From NCBI RefSeq assembly GCF_000512585.2, contig NC_089241.1, positions 2,046,001-2,110,000 on the forward strand: a stretch of 64,000 nucleotides of DNA. The letters are read 5' to 3'. This stretch comes from Kwoniella bestiolae CBS 10118 (Eukaryota; Basidiomycota; Tremellomycetes; Tremellales; Cryptococcaceae). The position numbers were made by a program, and so were the translations under genes. The notes under the pieces are model-generated. The model saw only the letters and a program-made list of their open reading frames with translations, made no database searches and had not been told where the DNA came from. This document shows, piece after piece, positions 44,160-54,218 of the stretch (position 1 is its first letter; each line of letters starts with the position of its first letter).

Positions 44160-44627
44160 ATGCACGATCATGGCGGGCATTTTCCTGGCTTGAGCTTTGA
44201 CACGGCAGAAGTGCAACTTAGCTGGACAGATGACTCCATATTCATAGTCGATGGCCAGCTCCATCGATGGGGCAAGCTCTCCCATAGCGAACAAGAGACT
44301 TGCGCAACTCGTCGATACCAAGAATATTTGGAGGTAGAGGTCAATCATTTCGGTGGAAGAGGTCTGAACCTCCACAAGGCTACCAAGCAATACAGAGAGC
44401 ACCAAGAACGACGCAAAAGCGAACAAGAATCCAGAGACGCTAGGGCAGCTTCCGCTGCTACAGGTATCGCGACCGCATCCGCATCCGAACCTGGGACGGA
44501 AACCGGAGAAGGCGCAGTCACAGGCGCAGATGGTAGGACTAGAAGTGGACACGCCATGACCGACGCCACTCTACGTGTAGTGCTCACAAAAGAGGAGGAA
44601 GAAATGGTGAGTACGGTCTTCACATGA
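44160..44627 (+). CDS. Unrecognised open frame, possible first exon
   Basis: An ATG-initiated frame of 155 codons. It reads FDTAEVQLSWTDDSIFIVDG, HRWGKLSHSEQETCATRRYQ and then a charged helix (KATKQYREHQERRKSEQESR) and an Ala/Thr/Gly-rich stretch. The end EEEEM lies exactly at a GTGAGT donor (44605), so the gene may continue past an intron ending near 44643 (ACTGATCAG), though the following frame looks poor. A possible upstream exon is MKSAKSWLSKVWSERGFLSQ at 44040. No family recognised. Confidence 0.38.
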   Translation: MHDHGGHFPGLSFDTAEVQLSWTDDSIFIVDGQLHRWGKLSHSEQETCATRRYQEYLEVEVNHFGGRGLNLHKATKQYREHQERRKSEQESRDARAASAATGIATASASEPGTETGEGAVTGADGRTRSGHAMTDATLRVVLTKEEEEMVSTVFT

Positions 44628-45247
44628 AGGAAGTATCACTGATCAGATTCAATCATGTCGTCTTGATCATGGTTGTAAAGCTCAGGACCATAGATCTCAA
44701 ACGTATCTTCCCACCAATCTCTCAGGGACGATATATCCAACTTGAGAGGACCAAAGATGACTGAGTTGATTATTGGTCCTCTGACCGTCGAGTCTCTTTC
44801 TCGAGGTGACTTGCCCAACGGTCAGTGAGAGAGCTTCAGAGTCTAGCGCATACGATTCCATATTTGATGACCAACAACATGACTACATGCATTTTATCAT
44901 TTAATTGATAGGTAGATGTGATTGTTCGTGTAGGATTAATGGACTTTGAAGACCAATGTTCCCAGTCACATGTGCACTACAGTAGCTGCATCAACGCGAC
45001 CATTCTGCTGTATAAATCCTAAATATAGTACAATCAAACCCGGAAACGACCCTTCGTAAGATACACACCATCGCCATCTCCCGCCACTGGCATTATAACG
45101 CATCAACCCCAACCCTTTTTCTATACCTCCCCTCTGACCTCAATCATTCAAATCCCACCTGATCATCCGCTTAATGTCTAATATCGCGCACACATCAGCA
45201 ATCAACCCTCTCTCTCTCTCATCTCATCTCGAATTGAAAGCCCGAAC
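44628..45247. other. Intergenic region before NFS1, with an unresolved minus-strand open frame
   Basis: The minus strand at 44636-44818 reads LDISSLRDWWEDTFEIYGPE, which looks protein-like, but it lacks an ATG and clear splice partners. It overlaps any continuation of the plus-strand gene. The rest is NFS1 3' flank. Confidence 0.3.
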
Positions 45248-47027
45248 TCACTGAGACCACTCGATCTTACTAATATCTATACCCTCCTGTACCATCTCCC
45301 ATAACGGACTCATATCTCTCAGCCTGTTGACCACGCTGACGATACGGGCAACCACCAGGTCAATCTCAGCTTCGGTGGTGAATCGTCCGATACCGAATCG
45401 AAGGGATGAATGGGCCATGTCTTCTGCTGCGCCCAGAGCTCGGAGGACGTAGGATGGTTCGAGGGAGGCGGAGGTACAGGCTGAACCGGATGAGAGGGCG
45501 ATGTCCTATTGAGTATGTGAGGGATTAGCTTGGGATCGGGAGTGCATGATATCTCGCGAGGAGACGAGGTGCTGTCGACAGAGAAAGCGATTGATTCCGC
45601 ACCAAGGGGAGGACGTAGTGATACAAAAAAGCAGTCTACCCACCTTCAAAGCCATCAAGAGCGATTCACCCTCGACATAGGCGAAGGACAAATTGACGCA
45701 TCCCGGATATCCACTAACATCACCATTCCTGACGATATGATCCACCTGAGATGTAATCCCATTGATCAATCTATCCGACAACTCCTTCACCCGCTCATGA
45801 TCCAACTTCATCTCATTCTTGGCGATCCTACATGCCTCACCCAGCCCAACAACGAGTGGAGCAGGCACTGTACCGGATCTCAAACCTCTTTCCTGACCAC
45901 CACCATGAATGAGAGGTTCCAATCTGACTCTGGGTCTTCTCCTTACGTACGCTGCTCCTACTCCCTTTGGTCCGTAGATCTTGTGCCCCGATATGGACAT
46001 TGCATCTATTCCCATAGCTTCTACGTCGATCTCGATCTTGCCTACTGCCTGTGCGGCGTCGGTGTGGAATAATGCCTTTTGACACTTGTTCTCCTTTGCG
46101 TAGGCTTTTAACGTCTCTGAGATTTCCTTGAGGGGTTGGATCACTCCGATCTCGTTGTTGACTGCCATGATGGACACGACGGACGTATCAGGTCGTAGGG
46201 CCGCTTTGAGGTCGTTCAGCGAGATGAGACCGTTGGGTAAGACTGGGAGATAGGTCACGTCGAATCCTTGGGTTGAGAGATGTCGGCATGAGTCGAGGAC
46301 ACATTTGTGTTCCTACGAAAAGAATGCACTTCTTTCAGCTGAAAGCGCAAATGGCATGATGTATCGATCTGGAGTTTCACTTACAGTTTGCGTGGTGATG
46401 ATGTGCTTCCTCTTCCCTTGGTGGAACTTTGCAATACCCTTGATCAACATGTTATTACTCTCCGTCGCACCCGAGGTAAAGACGATATCCTTTTCCTGCG
46501 CTCCGACCAGATTGGCGACATGCTGTCTGGCCTCATCGACCGCAGCCTCTGCTTCCCATCCGTAGGCATGTGTCCTTGAATGGGGGTTTCCGTACTGCTC
46601 GGTGAAGAGGGGTAACATCTTGTCTAATACCCTTGGATCCATGGGAGTAGTAGCTTGCATATCTAGGTAAATCGGTCGTCCAGTCGATTTGGCATTTCCT
46701 CCAGTCTTCGTTTCAACGGGATTGAGCTTGAATCCGAACATCTCTGTAATGTTGCTATATCAGTATATCTCTCGCCACAGCTTGTTAATAAAGACACTAA
46801 AACACACCTTTACCACCCTCAGCACCATTTGCCACTTCGTGTCCACCGTCCAATTCTCCTGGATCTTCTCTCACATGTTCCGGAACGACGTTCGATACGC
46901 TCGCTCGAACGGGATCGGTGGGAGTGACCAGTGTCCTTCTGGCAATTCGATTGGCGATGTGGGAAGTAGAGGTGGAAGAGATGGATCGGAGTCTTGAGGT
47001 GCGTAATAATGGACGTATGGGATTCAT
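45248..47027 (-). CDS. NFS1: Mitochondrial cysteine desulfurase NFS1
   Basis: NFS1 takes sulfur from cysteine for Fe-S clusters and tRNA thiolation. The start is the second in-frame ATG, 47025-47027, giving MNPIRPLLRTSRLRSISSTS, an Arg/Ser-rich mitochondrial presequence. The mature part has RPIYLDMQATTPMDPRVLDK, YGNPHSRTHAYGWEAE, IVFTSGATESNNMLIKG, the His block HTDAAQAVGKIEIDVEAM, the PLP-lysine motif SISGHKIYGPKGVGA, LIHGGGQERGLRSGT, GYPGCVNLSFAYVEGE and the catalytic-loop cysteine SSGSACTSASLEPSYVLRA. The end LSSLR-like HSSLRFGIGRFTTEAEIDLV, then KIEWSQ and TGA at 45248-45250. Five exons. An in-frame upstream ATG at 47123 is possible but adds non-targeting sequence. Confidence 0.95.
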
Positions 47028-48281
47028 TCTGCGTAGTCCTTCTCTTTTGAGTGTTCGATCGATAGCTGTATAGTAGTTAGGATGAGAAGATGAGATGGAT
47101 GGTATGAGAAGAGATTGATTCAAAGTGGATACGAGTCAGTTCTAATTTTTTGGACCCAAGTAGTATTTCCTCGATCACTAATCAGATTAAAGATGTATGA
47201 TATGTGAGTGTATGTGTGTGCCTTTGACCGAACGCCGACAACCAGCTTACAATTCAAGCACACCCATGCACACACTCGGCAATTCTAATATCTCACATGA
47301 GTTTATCACATTTCTCCAATCCCTTGAATGGACTCAACCGCCTATCTCCGTAACAGCTGGTGCGTTACGTAATATAGTGACGGCGAACAACGTCTTTTTG
47401 GTTTGTGAATATGAAACGCGCTTTGACTTTTTTGCCCTGAAAGTCATCTAACATGTCCAATAAATTAACGTGACGTGCCTGCTCGTGAACAAGAAAAGGA
47501 AAAGAGCAAAAGAGCAAAAAGACAGACACGGGTCGAGACGTGCTTTTGTTTTTTGGACATAAGCTTGCGGATGAGAGATGAGCATGAGGTTTTAGGGTGA
47601 CGATAAGGATTAGAGTCTTAGTGTTGTTGGTTACAGGGTGTACCCATCATGCTAATGCTTTGTTTACTTGTTCACTTCGTTAACATCACCTTCAATCTCC
47701 TCGATCATCTCTGAACCAACGTCGACCTAACACCTTTGAAAGGTGATACAACTTGATATAAACCACTGGTTGGCACATCCATCCACTCACCCACTCACCT
47801 GCATCGCCTAGAACACGACTCCATTAATCACATTCCTTGTACTTAGCTCATCATCCGAAACACACACATAATACAACAACACACAACCAGGGGTTGATCC
47901 AAGCGTCTGATTAAAACAACGCACGTCCCTTTCCCCTTCCCCTCTTCCCTGCTTCTTTCCCTCATCCAGACAACGAAGTATCGAAGTCGACCTACAGCGC
48001 TTTGATCACGACTCTCTCTCTATTTCTTATTGTTCAACTCATTATCACTCAGTTCATCTTTCATCCTAATTAACATCATCATATCCGACGCATTAACGAC
48101 CATTACCATATCAACGAATATACACACACTCCTTCACACAACGAATCAACACTTCAACGTTCTATAATTCGACTGGCTCGAGTCGAACCTCGTTCAACAT
48201 CCTGATCAACAGTTTAACGATTATCCCTTGCCCATCTATCAAACCTTAGAAAAAGGCTCGAGGCCAAGATTAGAAAACAAC
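47028..48281. other. 1.25 kb intergenic region between NFS1 and the membrane protein gene
   Basis: Divergent promoters. The right half (47700-48280) is a C/A/T-rich stretch with CACACA runs and is probably a long 5' leader of the next gene. A TTACGTAA site lies at 47365-47372. No gene seen. Confidence 0.5.
47365..47372. promoter_or_regulatory. bZIP-type site TTACGTAA upstream of NFS1
   Basis: A perfect Yap/CREB-like palindrome about 340 bp upstream of the NFS1 start. TGACGTG near 47470 is a related half-site. In fungi iron and oxidant stress act through bZIP factors, which would suit an Fe-S gene; this is inference. Confidence 0.35.
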
Positions 48282-50562
48282 ATGGACGTCTCTCACCTCG
48301 CTCACTTGATAAGGCGATCAAGATCAAGATCATTCGCTGCTGGACCTGCTGGACATGGGAACCTAGATGTCAGATCACCCAACGGTAGTGCCAATGGGAT
48401 AGTACTGGAGAAGAAGGCAGCGGGGGAGTACGGTCATGTCACTGCTCCCAGTGGTGCTGTGAGTGTACTTCGAGCTTCGCATGAATCGAGAGCGCTCAGG
48501 GAGACTGACATGACATGTGATGTGAAATAGGCCACTCGTACAGTCGGTCAAGCCGTACAAATCACAAGTACCCAGCGACAAGCTGCTCAAGCTGCTACGA
48601 TCGGTATGACCAACAAACGACCTGATCTCATCACTGCTACCAGAGTTAGTACATCAGAAGGGTCTGCCAAAGCCACATTGGCAGCTGCGAGCTCTGCCAA
48701 GAGCACCATCGCTCAACCTGTAAGTGGTCATTGATATACAAACTCAAGTAACACAGCAGTACTGATATTAGTCATTGTAGTCTTCAGCTGTCCCCTCTAC
48801 TACCTCTACTTCCACCTCGACCTCCTCGTCAACCTCTATTTCCACTTCCACTTCCACTTCGAGTTCGACTTCGACTACTCCCTCAACTACCAGTACTAGA
48901 GCATCAACCACAACATCGTCAGCCACTCCCACGTCCACCTCTACCTCCTCAGCTGTCAGAGCTCTGACAACCTCGTCGTCGAGTACTAGATCAGCCTTGC
49001 CATCCTCAACTCTTGATGCTGCCAAAGCTAGCACATCTTCCTCCGGGATGTCGACTGGAGCAGTCGTCGGTATAGCCCTAGGAGCGATCGTAGGAGTAGT
49101 GGTCATTGGAAGTTTTATCGGATGGCTTTACCGAAAATACACCGCTCGATCTTACTCATCCAAATCGCCTTGGGCAAAGATCGACGACGATATCACTCCT
49201 TACCCTCCACCAAACGAGAAATATAGCGACTCCCCCGCGGACGACATCTACGGTGGGGCAGCAGCTCCAGTCATCGGTTCAAGACGTGCTTTGGCTTTGG
49301 CAAGGGAGAACGCGTATGATGGATCACTAAGACCCGATTCAGAGATGTACGATCGAGGAAGCAATCATGCTGGGTTTGGTGCGGGCAATATGGGTATGGC
49401 TACGTCCCCTACGTACGGGTACGATGCTCAAGGAAGACCATACAATCCTCAAGCGGGAGCTACTCCCATGTCATACGGATACGAAGATCAGTACTCGCCA
49501 TATTACGATCAATCACCCCAATCTGCAGATCACAGACAACTTGTCGGACCCAACGCTCATCCCTATGCTGTGGCTATGCCTACTGCCATGCCGATGGGTC
49601 GACCTCACGCCCCTTCAACTGCTGCTGAGTTCGCCCTGGCGGAGGACTTCGCCGACGAACCTCTTACTCCTGGTTTAGCATACACGGCGGACGAACCTCG
49701 AACGCCGATTTCGCAAATCGGTACTGCTATTGCTCCTGCTGGCCCGAATGGACATTACAATCAGAATAGAAGTAGAGTATCGTTAACTCCCCAAGCACCA
49801 AGGGTGATGTCACCTACGGAATCACTCACAGTGCACGATACAGTCCCTGCACCTCATCTTGCTCCTCCACCACCTGTCGCTTCTGCCAATTCACTCACGC
49901 CAAGTCATATCCCTTTACCTGCTTTTGCGCCTCTCTCGCCATTGATGGACGACTTCACATTCAACAAGAGACAATCTCAGCCTTTGGGGATGTACGAAGA
50001 TGAAAGATCAGCTCAGAAGAGGATGTACGGTGAGGTAGCTTCTACAGCGGGTATAGTGGAACCTACCACTCCTTATTCGGCTGGTCCGAGTCCGAATCCA
50101 GGATTGAACGACTCCACTACATCTACTACCTCGAGCTTCTCCGCTCCTCAAGCCAACACCTCGACAGAGACAATGAGATTACCTGAATTAACCCTAAACC
50201 CTCCAGAACCATATATCCACGGTCAACCTCTATCCCCCCTCAAAGAGGTTCCCACACCATTATCAACAGCCTCGACAGGCGAACCATTACTCAACCCATT
50301 TGACCTACCTTTACCTACCCGAAATCCCGTCGGTTCCTCCAACTTGAGTGCTCCCATTACACCTTACACGGCCAGTACGGCCGGTGCGACGGGATACCCC
50401 TCTGCTGTACTTTCAGCGGCGTACCCCCCTCCTAGTCCGGGGGGGATGAGCGTACCTGGAAGTGTGACTGATTCGCCTAGGTGGGTGAATGATAGTTCCT
50501 CGACGCCCAGGGGGAGGGCGGTGAGTGTTTATGAAGAGGATGATGCGTATGGGGGGATTTAG
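48282..50562 (+). CDS. Single-pass membrane protein with Ser/Thr-rich ectodomain
   Basis: The start is ATG 48282; introns at about 48461-48530 and 48721-48780. The first 100 residues (MDVSHLAHLIRRSRSRSFAA) do not form a clear signal peptide. A Ser/Thr-rich stretch of about 75 residues (48780-49030), likely O-glycosylated, leads to one membrane helix (GAVVGIALGAIVGVVVIGSF) and a basic stop (LYRKYTARS). The long C-terminal cytosolic part (about 480 residues) is Pro/Tyr/Thr-rich with many TP and PPP motifs. This layout resembles Mid2/Wsc-type cell-wall stress sensors, but no WSC or cysteine-rich domain is present. It may be a type III protein without a cleaved signal. Exact partner unknown. Confidence 0.78.
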
Positions 50563-51209
50563 GTGGATTGAAGCAATCAGAATGGACAATGATCGTGATT
50601 GATTGTTTGTAAGAAGTTGGTAGATCTCTTTTCGTGACTTATACAGGTGCTGCGCACTTGATATATTGATTCTATAGTTTAGTCTTGGTATTTTTCCTTT
50701 ACTGGATCTTTTTATGCTATACGTATACGACAGACGAGCTATGAAGAGATGCTTCCTTGTGAAATGCAATGACTTGGAGAATCGTGGTGGGCTGTGGTTT
50801 GAGCCGTGAAGGGCCGTGGTTTGAAGTACGGCTGATATCTTGAGCTACACTCTAAGCCATGACTTGGAGACTTGACAAGATGATTGGCATCCATGGTGAT
50901 CGAACATCTAATTCCCTTTTGAGCCCTTCTGAACGATCAGGTCAGTTGCAAGTGTCGGATGCAAGGAACTCATTCGACAAGATTAGAGCGTACAGACCTA
51001 GACCTGTCCTCCAAAGATTCAATTGTAGCGATTAAACCATTTCCGACGGAAATGAACCTATGTAGCCTACATGATCACTCGATCAACTTTTTTTTTCTAT
51101 CTTAGGTTGAGACATGTCATTTCCGAAATCCACAAGTTATCTCTCTCTCTTCACCTCATTTACTAAACATCCACTGTCACTGTCATCAGCTGCAGCGACT
51201 CAATACACC
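50563..51209. other. Intergenic region and possible leader of SFM1
   Basis: Membrane-protein 3' flank and SFM1 promoter. The direct repeats GTGGGCTGTGGTTTGA and GGGCCGTGGTTTGA near 50790-50825 are the only structure noticed. Confidence 0.45.
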
Positions 51210-52396
51210 ATGTCGTCCTCTTCTGCCTCTGCTAAAGGGTTCAAATATGTCATCGAGCATATGGAAGAAGACGATGAGAATACCAAAGCCCTGCCTGAAT
51301 GGGTCAAATTGGAGTGGGTGTCTCGCCCATACTCCCATCTCACAGAAAGAGGTATTCACAAGATAGCTCTGCGTCTAATTTGGGTTGGGTTATGATACCA
51401 TGAACAGGACCTCTTACTGATTTGCACCTTGACCCTTTCCCAGATACTCCCACATGCTCCAACTAGTCGGACCATCCTCCACCGTACACTTCACCTCCCT
51501 CTCCTCATCCTCCATCCCCCCACTCCGCACTCACCTTTCCGCCCCTATCCCTACCTCCTCCAAAGATGACCCATCTATCCACTTGGTCTCCACCTCAAAG
51601 GGACATCCCACCACCTTACCTATATTGGAATTGTTGCCCACCCTCAACCCCCCAATCGACAAATCACGAGTCTGCCTACTAGATCCCAAGGCTCCCAAGG
51701 CCCTGTGCCCCGAGGACGCAGAGGTATTTGATGTCTTCCTGTATGGGGGGATCTTGGGAGACGATCCGCCAAGGGATAGGACGAAGGAATTGAGGAAGCT
51801 GGGGTTTGAGGGGAGACATCTGGGGGAGAAACAGATGACTACGGATACGGCTGTGGGGGTTAGTAAGATTGTGGTGGAGGATGGGGGTGAGTGGTTTTTT
51901 TCGTTTGGCTTTGGCTCTGGCTCTGGCTGTTGTAGAATCGCTGCTACTGGGATTCAGAAGGCTCGAGATCGTCTTCTAGAGTACGCAAACAGGCAGGCTG
52001 ATGAGACTTCTGCCTCGTGCGTATAGTACCGCTTGATAAGATCCCTTACACCGTGAGTGTACTTGTTTCAAGTTTGGGACACTCCCTTCAGCCCAGCTCT
52101 TGTATCTCCCGTGCTGGGCAAATATGGGCTTAGCTTAGCTGACTCGCTTGCCCACAGGACTTCCCAACGATATCGTTCAACAAGTACGAATCGATCGAAA
52201 TGCCCTTCCGTGAGTCCCGAGTCTCGAATGTATATATATGTACAAAGTGAGTTCATATCAACATATCTGCTGATCATGTTCTATGTCCCTCGCACACTCA
52301 GGATACGTTGTCGATGACAAAGGCGAACCGATCTTACCTCCAGGAATGAAGGAGCATCTCAAGGCGGATTTGAACAGGAGTATTGAAGATTTCTAG
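51210..52396 (+). CDS. SFM1: SPOUT-type protein arginine methyltransferase SFM1
   Basis: SFM1 methylates an arginine of ribosomal protein S3 (uS3) in yeast. The chosen start MSSSSASAKG (51210) precedes the conserved FKYVIEHMEED; an in-frame ATG at 51114 would add 32 residues. The first intron (donor GTGGGT at 51314, acceptor before 51444) restores the family motif KLEYSHMLQLVGP. Signature blocks: CLLDPKAPKALCPEDAEVFD, VFLYGGILGDDPPRDRTKEL, LGEKQMTTDTAVGVSKIVVE, and then VPLDKIPYT, DFPTISFNKYESIEMPFR and GEPILPPGMKEHLKADLNRS. These are the SPOUT knot and SAM-binding segments. Five exons; TAG at 52394-52396. Slightly longer than the yeast protein owing to inserts near 51490-51640. Confidence 0.92.
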
Positions 52397-52568
52397 GTGT
52401 ATTTACAAGATGATCCCATTCTCATCTTATATTGGGTAATGCCACTATTTACAATACATGCTCCATGATCATTCTCAGACTAATTACATCTCCACTCTCA
52501 TTTACCAAGTGACCAAGCGTCCAATTTCTGATCTCCTTTCACCGCTGAACATCCGATCTTGCCCAGAC

Positions 52569-53716
52569 CTAAGCTCCGACTTTCTCACTGTTATAGTCAT
52601 CTCGGTATCAGCCTTTATACCTCTAGCTAAGTATAAAGAAATCACTCACGATATCCACTTCTCCCATTCTTCTTTACCCCATGATGAGCTTACCGAGTCA
52701 TCTTTCAGCCCATCGAGGAGAGCTGTGGGCTGTTGATGATATGACAAATCAGCTATGATCTGCTAGTGTAAGGTAATACCGGGATGACATGGTATATCGT
52801 ATGATACGAAAGACGTAAACTACTTACAGTAATGTGAATCCCATTTTGACGACCGACTTTGACTATCCCCTCGACCACACAAATCAGCTCAATTCAACCA
52901 TAAAGGCTGAACATCACACATGTTGTTGGTGATCTGCAAGGGAGAGGGAAAGGGGTCATACTCACGTAAATACTTGAAATCATCCGTAGCTTCATTCCCG
53001 CCATTAGGACTAGATTTAACCTCCAACTTATCCCTCAACTCTCCAAATACCTTTGATTTGGGCCCGGCATTTCCATGCTTTTTCTCAATCAGGTCGGTGG
53101 CTAGGTGGATCAACTTGTCTCGAGTCTCGGAGGGGGTGAGCGAGGACGAGGGTTGGTTGAAGTATTCGGATTGGGTTTCGAATATCTGGAAGTATGGTTG
53201 GCATTAGTTGGGATGAGCGATCGTAGGGGTGGAAGGCGATTTGATGGTGATGGGTTGAGACCGGTGGCTAGTAGCAGGTGAAGGAGGGGAGGAGTGCACT
53301 CACCGCGCTGAGATAATCCCAGAATAGGTCGGGGTAGAGTTTACCAAATACTATTAATGCCTCTGTGTGGAACACTGCGAAGTAGTGGCTACGCATACCA
53401 ACCAGTTTAGATATGCCAGGATGACTTGGGTGTGGAGACATGAGTTTGACCTACAATGGTTGAGGGTAGATACGAGCCACTACGCTAAGCTTGCCCTCGT
53501 ATTTCCCTCCCTTCCTGATCAAGGGGAGGACGTTGGCGGTGAGTGATCGAGTGATTTTGGCAGAGTATGGACAGAGGGGGTCGAGGTAGCTACGACGAAA
53601 GGGAGATCAGAAGATGAGTTTCAAGAACAGCTGTCTGGGGATATGTGAGCTCACATGTCCAAGATTTGCCCGCCTGTTCCTTGTCTGAGGTAGGAGAGTG
53701 ATCTGGGGAGTGACAT
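52569..53716 (-). CDS. Thioredoxin-fold (DsbA-like) protein
   Basis: The start is ATG 53714-53716 (MSLPRSLSYLRQGTGGQILD). Seven exons or so. The first intron joins GGQILDI to YLDPLCPYSAKI, placing a CPYS motif at the active-site position of a thioredoxin fold (CPxC with the second Cys replaced by Ser). Later parts: VLPLIRKGGKYEGKLSVVAR, HYFAVFHTEALIVFGKLY, the helical insert RDKLIHLATDLIEKK, and the C-terminal VGRQNGIHITPTALLDGL with the cis-proline TPT. The end is EKVGA. The fold resembles DsbA/2-hydroxychromene isomerase-type proteins found in fungi. With one cysteine it is likely not a dithiol oxidase. No signal peptide. Confidence 0.75.
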
Positions 53717-54218
53717 TGTGTGTTGGATATGTGGGTGGTAAGCAGTGTGTTATGGATTTGTGACGAGATGATAAAGGTGCAGCGATACTATCATGCATGC
53801 ATTTGACTCTTTATATCAGTCAACCCTTTGGGACTTGAATTGATGAACCGTGGGTATGAGTAGTAGTGGTGAGTGAGTACGTGCTTTTGATTTGTAAACA
53901 AATACCAGTGAATAGTATGATGAGATCATCGGTCATCTACTATTATCTGTGGTGGTGTCACGTGGTAAAAAAGGCTTTTTCGGAGATATACCGGTCTACG
54001 CCGAGCGGGATCACCATCACAATGATCCATCTCCTCGAGTGCGCATCTTGCTTGGCACTGTGTGTACCATAGATGACAAAGATCATCATCTCGATTGGAC
54101 ACTGCTACTCTATATTTATATTTCACACCCTCATTCGCATCATAGAGTACACCATCGAAATCAACTAACCTTGTGTCATATTTTACCTATTCCATCACTC
54201 CACACCACACCACACCCA
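53717..54218. other. Divergent intergenic region
   Basis: Promoters of the thioredoxin-fold and F-box genes. CATGCATG-type sequence near 53795 and a C/A-rich leader before 54219. No gene seen. Confidence 0.5.

Noticed and set aside
44636..44818. Minus-strand frame reading LDISSLRDWWEDTFEIYG.
   Set aside because: It has no ATG, and none of the GT-AG options tried join it in frame to an upstream exon; left unresolved rather than called a gene.
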